16,365 bases of DNA. It comes from JAADIV01 sp964439085 (lineage in GTDB: Bacteria; Desulfobacterota; Desulfobulbia; Desulfobulbales; VMSU01). The stretch lies in assembly GCA_964439085.1 (NCBI GenBank), contig CAYTNB010000045.1, positions 1 through 16,365 of the forward strand. Direction: 5' to 3'. Every line of letters begins with the position of its first letter. Position 1 is the first letter of the stretch. The translations under genes and the position numbers were made by a program. Positions 1 to 6,537 of the stretch are shown piece by piece. Under the pieces are notes generated by a model. It was not told the DNA's origin, searched no databases, and saw nothing but the letters and a program-made list of their open reading frames with translations.

Positions 1-19
1 TGCGAAAAGTTTGATATAC

Positions 20-69
20 AGGTAAGCGAACGGAGTGAGACTCCAGGTAAGCGAATGGAATGAGACTCC
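20..69. repeat. Two tandem 25-nt units related to the long intergenic repeat
   Basis: Two adjacent 25-nt units (20-44 and 45-69) each begin AGGTAAGCGAA and end GAGACTCC, and differ at only two positions. The same two blocks, AGGTAAGC and AGACTCCGA, form one arm of the long repeats at 277-390, 1993-2113 and 8374-8488. This is therefore probably a degenerate or amplified piece of that family. No coding function is apparent. Confidence 0.75.
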
Positions 70-276
70 GAGCCGTTGTGATTTTCTAGGTGCGAGGCCA
101 TACATATGGAGGTCGTGCCTAAAAAATTGCGACAACGTAGTAGATCGAATTGCTATGCCCTTTTTAGACATAATAATGGAGACACCCTGTAACAACGCCG
201 GAAGTCATCCAGAAAGCCTGATTGTTGACAAATTAATTGGTCATCATTTCAATACGTTACGGGTGTCAACCATATC

Positions 277-390
277 AGTACCTTACAGATTGTTTTCTCG
301 GAGTCTGCGCCTACCTGTTTTTTAGAAAAGAATTTGTAAGGAACTTAGGTAAGCGTAGACTCCGATACCCCCACCCCCTCGTAGGTTGTT
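277..390 (+). repeat. Long interleaved-arm repeat, copy 1
   Basis: Copy 1 of a roughly 110-bp intergenic repeat that recurs at 1993-2113 (same orientation) and 8374-8488 (opposite orientation). It runs from AGTACCTTACAG through TTTTCTCGGAGTCT and a TTTTTTAGAAAAGAATTT centre to AGGTAAGCGTAGACTCCGAT. Two pairs of inverted arms are interleaved: AGTACCTTAC with GTAAGGAACT (one mismatch), and CTCGGAGTCT..CTACCT with AGGTAAGC..AGACTCCGA (small internal differences). The rest of 1-458 holds the tandem units at 20-69 and a dispersed motif at 395-421. The stretch 70-276 contains only an unrecognised open frame that I do not consider a gene. Confidence 0.85.
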
Positions 391-458
391 GAGTACTTTT
401 TACGACGCCATCTTATTTAATCTAGCTTCAAAGCCGGCACTCAACCACCAAATATGAC

Positions 459-1538
459 CTATAATTCTATTTTATTTTCTAGTGCAACGTCTTTAATGTG
501 ATTGACATAAATCTCATCCCAATCCATATTTTCTCCCATCCCATGAATTACGCATTTCACCCGAACCCCAGCCCTCTTGAAGGTGCTTTTCCATGAATCC
601 TCGTCATTCCCCGCCATGTCATTGTTAGCGTGGTCGCCTGCAACTATCATAAGGGGCTTCAAAATAATTTTTTTGACTCCAAGACGTGTTACGGATGCGA
701 CTACATCGTTACGGGAAGGGAATCCCTCCACCGTGCCGATGAAGATATTTACCTGTGGATACATTCTGCGCATGACCTGTTGAAATTCCGCATATATGCC
801 AGTACTATAATACTCATTTCCATGGCCAATATAGACAAGAGCCGAGCCGTCCTGCTGGGCAAGCATCACATCCGGAGCCATGGTCTTCGCCGCAGCCTCC
901 ATATCCTTATGATAATCGTGAACAGCCCCATTTTCCCCTAAAACTGGTCTACCAATTACCAGCTTCACAAAAGGTGTGTATTTTTTTTTGATTGTTTTAA
1001 TGGCGTTCAGGCCCCGAACATACGAAATAAGGTCGGCATATTCTTCGCCAGAATAGACATGCAACGGCTGGACGACGATAGTCCGGTATCCGGCGTCCTG
1101 GAGATCAGCAATAGTCGCAAGGGGACCTTTTACATATAAAATCTCATTGGGCATGTCTTTATGCTCAGCAAGAAACCTGGCATCGGCCTGCCTTTTATGC
1201 CAAATATTCCTTATAATATTGGAGGTAAAGGCGATTCGGACTTTAACTTTAGGAAAGGCCTTTTGAACCTTTTCATGGATGTTGGTGATTGCAACCAAAG
1301 CCGAAGGATAGCTTGTGCCAAACGCAGCCAAGACAATCGCCTTTTTATCCGGCAAATGCACCATTGCGAATGCGTTATGCACAAGACCCATTGACAGAAT
1401 TACCACTATGGCGAAAACCTCAATTTTTCTTATAAAAAAGAACCTCTTATCTATCCGCCTAACCGTTTCTTTTTGACTACAAAATCGAGACCTACCGCTA
1501 AAACACTGCCCTTCCTGGTTGTATTGTTTTCCCTGCAT
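459..1538 (-). CDS. cbiK: Sirohydrochlorin cobaltochelatase CbiK, predicted exported form
   Basis: Inserts Co2+ into sirohydrochlorin (or its reduced precorrin form) in the anaerobic B12 pathway; this family can also act as a ferrochelatase. Visible family features are H160 in QPLHVYSGEEY, H239 in YIGHGNEYY, and H303 in GDHANNDMAGNDEDSW; these His positions correspond to the family's metal/acid-base residues. Residues 41-58 form a hydrophobic segment ending AFA, a plausible signal-peptide cleavage site, as in the periplasmic CbiK of Desulfovibrio vulgaris; the mature part would be about 300 residues. The ATG at 1538 is chosen because AAGGGGAG lies just upstream. A longer frame reaches 1580 but starts inside the terminator. 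The roughly 40-residue stretch before the hydrophobic core is unusually long, so the N-terminus is less certain. It sits behind a cobalamin riboswitch. Confidence 0.92.
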   Translation of the reverse strand: MQGKQYNQEGQCFSGRSRFCSQKETVRRIDKRFFFIRKIEVFAIVVILSMGLVHNAFAMVHLPDKKAIVLAAFGTSYPSALVAITNIHEKVQKAFPKVKVRIAFTSNIIRNIWHKRQADARFLAEHKDMPNEILYVKGPLATIADLQDAGYRTIVVQPLHVYSGEEYADLISYVRGLNAIKTIKKKYTPFVKLVIGRPVLGENGAVHDYHKDMEAAAKTMAPDVMLAQQDGSALVYIGHGNEYYSTGIYAEFQQVMRRMYPQVNIFIGTVEGFPSRNDVVASVTRLGVKKIILKPLMIVAGDHANNDMAGNDEDSWKSTFKRAGVRVKCVIHGMGENMDWDEIYVNHIKDVALENKIEL

Positions 1539-1578
1539 GTTGCTCCCCTTTTCTCTGTTGATTAGTAGAGGCCAGGGC

Positions 1579-1616
1579 AAAAAAAAACCCCGAACCGATA
1601 ATAAATCGATCTGGGG
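1579..1616 (-). terminator. Intrinsic terminator of the riboswitch expression platform
   Basis: Read on the minus strand, CCCCAGATCGAT pairs with ATCGGTTCGGGG around a short A/T loop and is followed immediately by a run of U residues (1579-1587). It lies between the cobalamin riboswitch and the cbiK ribosome-binding site. It therefore fits a transcription-termination platform that lowers cbiK expression when cobalamin is bound. Confidence 0.85.
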
Positions 1617-1677
1617 ATTCCCTATTTATCCGCATGATCCTAAGACAAACCCCAATCCACGGGAGTTGTGTTAACGA

Positions 1678-1822
1678 TATCCAGGCAGGTATTCTGACTC
1701 TCGGTTCATCCTACCGGCCGCGCCTTCCCATCCAATCCATCAGATAGTGACATAATGCGACTTTCGTCCCGATCACAGCGGCGGGTCCGTTCCCGAATTT
1801 CACGGGATTCCCTATTAAGCTT
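1678..1822 (-). ncRNA. Cobalamin (B12) riboswitch upstream of cbiK
   Basis: On the minus strand the conserved riboswitch blocks occur in order: TTAATAGGGAA, then GTGAAATTCGGGAACGGACC, then CCGCCGCTGTGATCGGGACG, and finally the B12 box AGTCAGAATACCTGCCTGG (near 1680-1697). This is the canonical layout of the cobalamin-binding aptamer. It precedes the terminator at 1579-1616 and cbiK at 1538, so B12 is expected to repress cbiK by premature termination. Exact ends of the outer stem are approximate. Confidence 0.95.
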
Positions 1823-1849
1823 TGTTATAAAGCGCCTGAATATTTTTCA

Positions 1850-1878
1850 TAAGTATTGTAATTAGGAGGGAATGTCAA
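1850..1878 (-). promoter_or_regulatory. Sigma70-like promoter for the riboswitch-cbiK transcript
   Basis: On the minus strand a perfect TTGACA (complement of 1873-1878) is followed, after a 17-nt spacer, by TACTTA (complement of 1850-1855). Transcription would begin near 1843, about 20 nt before the first conserved riboswitch block, which is the expected geometry. This is a sequence-based prediction. Confidence 0.65.
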
Positions 1879-1992
1879 GCAGATTTTGGAGATAGCTGTA
1901 TGTAAGGAGCGGATCGCAATCTTCCCTTATAATGATGAGACCTGCATAATCTTTTATGGGCTAAATTGCCGCTAAAACCAATCAGGTGATTT

Positions 1993-2113
1993 TAGTACCT
2001 TACAGATTGTTTTCTCGGAGTCTACGCTTCGCTCCGCTTACCTGTTTTTTAGAAAAGAATTTATAAGGTACCTAGGTAAGCGTAGACTCCGATACTCCTT
2101 CGCAGAGTGTTAG
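1993..2113 (+). repeat. Long interleaved-arm repeat, copy 2
   Basis: Same orientation as copy 1 and nearly identical over most of its length. It carries an extra roughly 10-nt insert in the first arm (TCTACGCTTCGCTCCGCTTACC), which makes that arm locally self-complementary. The arms are AGTACCTTA with TAAGGTACC, and CGGAGTCT/GCTTACCT with AGGTAAGC/AGACTCCG. The right end ACTCC..AGAGT can form a small hairpin, as can the equivalent end of copy 3. The right boundary (2113) directly abuts the recombinase remnant. Copies 1 and 2 lie as direct repeats on either side of cbiK and its leader. Confidence 0.88.
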
Positions 2114-2197
2114 CTCATTAATCGTGCGCAGGCTGTCGTTTTCCGTGATATCAGTTAGATGAGTGGCAAAACTGTGCCGCAGGGAGTGGATGGAGAC
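2114..2197 (-). pseudogene. Tyrosine-recombinase (integrase) C-terminal remnant
   Basis: The minus strand encodes 28 codons reading VSIHSLRHSFATHLTDITEN followed by DSLRTINE. HSLRHSFATHL is the classic HxLRHxxATHL box of tyrosine recombinases, and LRTINE matches the following (L/I)RTIQELLGH segment, though the linker between them is altered. A stop codon lies immediately upstream (2198-2200), and the frame runs straight into repeat copy 2 at 2113, so the final LLGH and catalytic Tyr region are missing. This is a dead fragment of a XerC/D- or integron/IS-associated-type recombinase; I cannot tell which subgroup. Confidence 0.75.
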
Positions 2198-2200
2198 TTA

Positions 2201-2655
2201 AATTGTGTGAAATTGCCTTATATCATACACTTGGCAATCTACCCGTTCCAAACACCAGCCAACCAATTTTACAAAAAAGCCTTTACAGGATCAGTGGAAT
2301 GACTTAATACACAAAAGTGTAACGATTGGTGAATATAGCCTAGAGACTTAACAAAAAGCTTAGCACTTTCGATATTGTGAAGTGGGTATGATCCTGTTAA
2401 TCAAATGACAATACCACATTTCACTCACTCGGTTTCAAATAGTGAAAGCATTGACTATTAACCATTTTGATTTACCAAATAATACCCAAATATAAGTTTC
2501 TACCTAAAACCCCCTACTTACGAGAACCTTCTTATTTAATACTATCCAGACTTGAGCAAGAGAAATAACATACGGGCCGTGACGCTCTGCCCTAGGAATT
2601 ATAGCTATTGGGACAAAAGTTTATTTTGCGGTACGCCAAAGACTTCAGTAAATTA
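2201..2655. other. AT-rich intergenic region without a recognisable gene
   Basis: I find no convincing coding frame, tRNA or known element here. A minor inverted repeat (TTTCACT..AGTGAAA, near 2420-2445) is visible. A 24-nt stretch at 2517-2540 (TTACGAG..TCTTATTTAAT) resembles 399-421. It must contain the promoter of the downstream hydroxylase gene, but no clear -35/-10 pair stands out. Confidence 0.6.
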
Positions 2656-2666
2656 GAGGTTCTATT

Positions 2667-3527
2667 GTGACATTTACCCAAACCAGAATCATTTTTTTCT
2701 TCGGCGTGTTTGCAATCGTATCTCTATGGGAGATCACCGCATCAAAACGGCAGCTCACGGTTTCCAAAGCTGGCCGCTGGTTCAACAATCTTGGGATTAT
2801 CCTCCTGGACAACATACTGATAAAAGTAATTTTCCCGATAGCCGCCGTCGGAATAGCTGCCTCTGCCATTCAAAATCATTGGGGATTATTTAATTATGTA
2901 CATCTGCCAAACTGGGTGGCAGTTCTGCTTTCAGTTCTGATATTGGATTTAATCATTTACCTGCAACATCTAATGTTTCACGCAGTGCCACTACTCTGGC
3001 GTCTACACATGGTTCATCACGCCGATATGGATATAGACGTCACCACCGGACTGCGTTTTCATCCCATTGAAATTATTATATCCATGATGATAAAAATGGC
3101 GACTATTTCATTCCTAGGGCCACCAATTGTATCTGTGCTTATATTTGAAATCACGTTAAACGCCACAGCCATGTTTAGCCACGGCAACATTCGGATGCCT
3201 GAGTCCCTCGACCGCCTTCTCAGATTATTGGTAGTCACCCCAGATATGCATCGACTCCATCATTCCGTAATTATCCGAGAGACCAACTCTAATTTTGGTT
3301 TTAACTTCCCCTGGTGGGACAGGTTGTTCGGTACATATCGTGCTCAGCCAGTAAGGGGGCACCAGGAAATGACGATCGGTCTCTCTCAATTCCGCAAGGC
3401 TGAAAAGCTGACCTTACTTCGGCTCTTGCTACTCCCTTTTAGCGGCAATCCCGGCCGCTACAGTCTAAGATTTATCGGCGGCGATCCTAAAGCTATCCAA
3501 AAGGATCAGAACAAACCCGTTACTTGA
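2667..3527 (+). CDS. Sterol desaturase / fatty acid hydroxylase superfamily membrane protein
   Basis: Predicted integral-membrane di-iron oxygenase of the fatty acid hydroxylase superfamily (286 residues, normal length). The metal-binding histidine clusters are all present: H101-x3-H105, HMVHH at 114-118, RFHPIE with H132, SHGN with H172, and HRLHH at 195-199. Hydrophobic stretches at about 8-21, 47-66, 84-100 and 140-170 are the membrane segments. The start is a GTG preceded at good spacing by AGAGGT (2655-2660). The substrate (fatty acid, sterol, hopanoid, carotenoid or alkylglycerol) cannot be read from sequence. An O2-dependent enzyme in an apparent anaerobe is notable but not unusual for this superfamily. 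It converges on the HD-GYP gene 17 bp downstream and appears monocistronic. Confidence 0.88.
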   Translation: MTFTQTRIIFFFGVFAIVSLWEITASKRQLTVSKAGRWFNNLGIILLDNILIKVIFPIAAVGIAASAIQNHWGLFNYVHLPNWVAVLLSVLILDLIIYLQHLMFHAVPLLWRLHMVHHADMDIDVTTGLRFHPIEIIISMMIKMATISFLGPPIVSVLIFEITLNATAMFSHGNIRMPESLDRLLRLLVVTPDMHRLHHSVIIRETNSNFGFNFPWWDRLFGTYRAQPVRGHQEMTIGLSQFRKAEKLTLLRLLLLPFSGNPGRYSLRFIGGDPKAIQKDQNKPVT

Positions 3528-3544
3528 TTGCAATTTAGTTGTCA

Positions 3545-4672
3545 CTAATTCCTGGCAAAATTTCGGGCGACATCCCTAGCACTTAGTTTATAGTCACCAA
3601 TTTCCATACTTTCTTCGCCTGAAAGTTCCTTTTTTATAGCTGTAAATTCATTAATATTGGCGAGAAAGAGATTCGTCAGCACAGGATCGAAATGTTTCCC
3701 CTGCTCCTCCTCTATTATTTTACAAGCGAGTTCAAAGGGATAAGGATCTTTATACGGCCTTCGTGAAGTCAAGGCGTCAAAGGAATCAGCCAAAGCCGCA
3801 ATCCTCCCTTCAATAGGAATATCTTCACCTCGCAGACCATTTGGATATCCTTCACCATCCCATTTTTCATGGTGAGTCAAGGCAATAAGCTGCGCAGTAA
3901 CCATTAATTCAGAATCATGTCCATCCAGTAATTTACCCCCGATCAAGGTGTGAGTAGTCATAATTTTCCATTCATCCTCATCAAGTTTATCCGGTTTTAG
4001 CATAATTTTGTCGGGAATACCGATTTTACCCACATCATGCATTGGACTGGTGTTTAAGAGAAGTTCCACTCTTTTTTCGTCCAGACCCACCAACCCAGCC
4101 AGAACAGCACACATCCTACTCATTCTGATAATATGTTCACCGGTCTCATTGTCACGATATTCAGCAGCCTGGCCCAGTCTGCGAATAATTTCAAGACGAG
4201 TCTCTTTTAATTCCAGCGTCCGCTGCTTCACCCTTTTCTCAAGAATAATATTCTGATCCCTTACCTCATTATGCAATAATCGTATCCGTACCATATTACG
4301 GATTGTGGTAATTACTTCAATGGAGTTAAACGGTTTTGTCAAAAAATCCTGGGCCCCCTTATCTAATGCCTTTAAACGAGTTTGTTCATCGTGTTGGGCC
4401 GTTATCACTAAGACAGATAAATATGAATCTTTTTCGATCTCTCTTAGTTGATCCATTACTTGGAAGCCATTTAAATGTGGCATATTGATATCTAACAAAA
4501 CCAAGTCGGGCTGGTAAGATAGATATACGTCCTTAACTTCACGAGGATCGGTTAACGTACGGACGGAATCATAACCACACTTTTTAACTATACTCTCCAG
4601 CAACCTTACATTTACCAGATTGTCATCAACAATCAATAATTTGGCTCTAAAGAGTTCCTGATCAAATGGCAT
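3545..4672 (-). CDS. Two-component response regulator, REC + HD-GYP (RpfG-like)
   Basis: Residues ~10-130 form a receiver domain with acidic pocket D16/D17, phospho-acceptor D61 (VLLDINMPH), T91 and K113 (LTKPF). A predicted coiled linker (~135-165) leads to an HD-GYP domain with HDVGKIGIPD (H212-D213), H241, HHEKWDGEGYPNGL (H267-H268, GYP 275-277) and the SFDALTSRRPYK segment. This combination marks a probable c-di-GMP phosphodiesterase whose activity is set by phosphorylation from an unlinked histidine kinase. The start ATG has a strong AGGAG 5 nt upstream. No kinase gene is adjacent. All key catalytic residues are present, so an active enzyme is expected. Length (375 residues) is typical. 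The 5' region shares the 4673-5137 intergenic gap with the divergent sulfite reductase gene and contains a miniature insertion element. Confidence 0.93.
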   Translation of the reverse strand: MPFDQELFRAKLLIVDDNLVNVRLLESIVKKCGYDSVRTLTDPREVKDVYLSYQPDLVLLDINMPHLNGFQVMDQLREIEKDSYLSVLVITAQHDEQTRLKALDKGAQDFLTKPFNSIEVITTIRNMVRIRLLHNEVRDQNIILEKRVKQRTLELKETRLEIIRRLGQAAEYRDNETGEHIIRMSRMCAVLAGLVGLDEKRVELLLNTSPMHDVGKIGIPDKIMLKPDKLDEDEWKIMTTHTLIGGKLLDGHDSELMVTAQLIALTHHEKWDGEGYPNGLRGEDIPIEGRIAALADSFDALTSRRPYKDPYPFELACKIIEEEQGKHFDPVLTNLFLANINEFTAIKKELSGEESMEIGDYKLSARDVARNFARN

Positions 4673-4826
4673 ATTAACTCCTGTCTAACTTATCAGCTTT
4701 TCTGCAAATGCCAAGGAGGCTGCCTGAGAAGAGAAAACCCATTGTAAAACCGGATAAATTAGCCCATTTTTCGCTACGGTTTCTATTCCTTGGAGCCACC
4801 TGACTGTTCGACAGCCAAGACAATTC

Positions 4827-4976
4827 GTAAGCGCTCCGTGAACACCCTGCTGCACACACTTAAGTACCCCCACAGGGGTATTATCGGGGGACTTAAGTGA
4901 GCACAGCAGGGCGTCCCTGAAACGCTTACATTTCGAGATGTTATAAAGTCAAGAGTGTGGTTTATTGAGCGTTTAC
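4827..4976 (+). mobile_element. IS66-ended miniature element (MITE), copy 1, with 8-bp TSD
   Basis: A 150-bp element begins GTAAGCGCTCC and ends GAGCGTTTAC (terminal inverted repeats), and is flanked by perfect 8-bp direct repeats GACAATTC (4819-4826 and 4977-4984). GTAA-initial ends and 8-bp duplications are hallmarks of the IS66 family. Most of the element folds into one long hairpin: GTAAGCG (4827-4833) with CGCTTAC (4923-4929), CCCTGCT (4845-4851) with AGCAGGG (4905-4911), and CACTTAAGT (4857-4865) with ACTTAAGTG (4891-4899). A third copy of the GTAAGCG motif, inverted, lies inside the element. It encodes nothing and must have been moved by a transposase supplied elsewhere. Confidence 0.88.
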
Positions 4977-5137
4977 GACAATTCACCTGACAAAAAAGGA
5001 TGCTGGATAATATAAAAATTAATTTAAGATCGCCAAACACCTGACTATAGGATATAAATGTTAGGAATAGTTGTCAACTTAGGGATGTTTAAAAACATAA
5101 TAGCGGTATGACTTGATCATATACGTTGGAGAAAATA

Positions 5138-5767
5138 GTGAGCAAGCCAATAGCCATCAAAACTTATAATGTACTCCCAGGATCGAAACGGGGCGTAATT
5201 ACGGCTGATTATCTTGATAAAATAGCCAAGGTCACAAAAAAATACAAAATTCCGTTGCTTAAAATCACCTCAGCCCAGCGCCTGGCCATAGGCGGACACC
5301 CGCAAGAAATGGTCGATAATATCTGGCACGACCTGGGACAGAATATCGGCCCGGAAAAGCCCAAAGGAATCCACTACATAAAGGCGTGCCCCGGCTCACT
5401 TTGGTGCAAATATGGCCAACAAGATTCACTGGCTCTGGCCGATAAGCTGGAAGAGAATATAACCATGTCTTTACCGGCCAAGACCAAGATCGGCATATCA
5501 GGTTGTCCCCTCAACTGCTGCGAGGGTTTTCTCCGAGACATCGGCATCTTTGGTAAAAAAAAGGGCTGGACTCTGGTCTTTGGCGGTAACGGCGGAGGAG
5601 TGCCACGAATTGGTGATATTATCGGGCAAGGCTTGAACGATGAAGAGGTAATTGCTCTGGCAGCAAAATGTCTCACCGCCTTCAAAAAACTGGCAAGGCC
5701 CACAGAGAGAAGTGCCCGTCTTATGAGTAGAATTTCACTGGAAGATTTTAAGGCTGCCCTGGATTAG
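5138..5767 (+). CDS. Small siroheme/[4Fe-4S] sulfite reductase (assimilatory-type)
   Basis: Predicted six-electron reduction of sulfite (or nitrite) at a coupled siroheme-[4Fe-4S] centre. The cluster motif is intact: C84-x5-C90 (CPGSLWC) and C123-x3-C127 (CPLNC). With 209 residues it matches the single-domain, low-molecular-mass sulfite reductase described from Desulfovibrio vulgaris, and is far smaller than CysI or DsrA/B. The GTG at 5138 is preferred because GGAGA lies just upstream; a TTG at 5126 is an alternative. A weak TTGTCA (5071-5076) and CATAAT (5096-5101) pair with a 19-nt spacer might be its promoter. The 3' end overlaps the convergent methyltransferase gene by 20 bp. Physiological role (assimilation, detoxification, or an electron-transfer role) is uncertain. 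Confidence 0.88.
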   Translation: MSKPIAIKTYNVLPGSKRGVITADYLDKIAKVTKKYKIPLLKITSAQRLAIGGHPQEMVDNIWHDLGQNIGPEKPKGIHYIKACPGSLWCKYGQQDSLALADKLEENITMSLPAKTKIGISGCPLNCCEGFLRDIGIFGKKKGWTLVFGGNGGGVPRIGDIIGQGLNDEEVIALAAKCLTAFKKLARPTERSARLMSRISLEDFKAALD

Positions 5768-6527
5768 CATCAAGATAGAGGGCAGCCATCTCAGGACTGT
5801 ATTGACGGCTGTTTGGATCTTTGTAAATATTAAAAGGCGGTAGTATCTGCAATTCTTCGCCGCCTCCCCTTATACTTTCCACCAGAATCAATCGACCTGG
5901 GCCACCATGGTAGCCATAAACAATCTGTAGACGTTTAGGCTCAAGCCGATGACGGTGTAGGGAAGTAAGCAAGGCGGCCCCCCGCTCCGCCGGGTAAATA
6001 AAAGCTACCCGTCCTTTGTTCTTAACGGCAAAGAAGGCGGCCTTAACCGTATCTTCCAAATCAGCCATTATTTCATGGCGCGCAATAGCCTGCTCACTAT
6101 CCAGATTACAACGCCCTGCACCACATTTATAATATGGTGGATTACAGATGACCTGTTCAAAGGAACCGACCGACAAGACCTCCTTAATTTTACGCAGATC
6201 GCTTTTAATAAGGTTCAGGCGATCCGATAAATGATTCAGCTCTATATTGCGTTGAAAAGCAAAGGCCAGTGAGTTTTGGAGTTCTAGGCCAGTCAAACGC
6301 AAGTTGGGCCAGCGATAGGCCAAGATAAGAGAGATAACACCGCATCCTGCCCCAAGATCCAAGATATTGTCTGCGGGATCGGGCTTAATAAAATGGGCCA
6401 GTAGAATGGCATCAATAGAAAAACGGTAGCCCTGCCGAGGCTGTAGACAGTTGAGGCGACCATCGAATAATGTATCAGAGGTTAAATCAGCAGAGAGTAC
6501 AGCACTTTCTTCATTAACATTCGACAT
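5748..6527 (-). CDS. TrmN6/YfiC-like tRNA1(Val) adenine-N6 methyltransferase
   Basis: Class I SAM-dependent methyltransferase of the TrmN6 (YfiC) group, which methylates N6 of A37 in tRNA-Val in E. coli. Key segments: QPRQGYRFSIDAILLAHF (about 29-46, family signature), SAM-binding motif I DLGAGCG at 57-63, an acidic LELQNS at 81-86, and motif IV NPPYY at 129-133 typical of exocyclic-amine N6-methylases. The ATG at 6527 is chosen (259 residues); a frame extending to a GTG at 6557 would start inside the inserted miniature element and adds ten residues outside the family signature. No clear Shine-Dalgarno precedes either start, possibly because the element inserted here. It overlaps the sulfite reductase gene tail-to-tail by 20 bp. 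The methylated substrate is inferred from family only. Confidence 0.85.
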   Translation of the reverse strand: MSNVNEESAVLSADLTSDTLFDGRLNCLQPRQGYRFSIDAILLAHFIKPDPADNILDLGAGCGVISLILAYRWPNLRLTGLELQNSLAFAFQRNIELNHLSDRLNLIKSDLRKIKEVLSVGSFEQVICNPPYYKCGAGRCNLDSEQAIARHEIMADLEDTVKAAFFAVKNKGRVAFIYPAERGAALLTSLHRHRLEPKRLQIVYGYHGGPGRLILVESIRGGGEELQILPPFNIYKDPNSRQYSPEMAALYLDANPGQP

Positions 6528-6537
6528 AATTGCAAAC

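Noticed and set aside
35..325. 96-codon plus-strand frame at the left end
   Set aside because: Its start lies in the tandem repeat and its end in repeat copy 1; the middle resembles no family I recognise and has no ribosome-binding site.
277..2113. Integron attC sites next to an integrase remnant
   Set aside because: The repeats lack RYYYAAC/GTTRRRY core sites in the right places, and the recombinase fragment cannot be assigned to IntI.
4673..4826. c-di-GMP (GEMM) riboswitch in the leader of the HD-GYP gene
   Set aside because: The leader lacks the conserved GEMM core segments, and I see no convincing aptamer.
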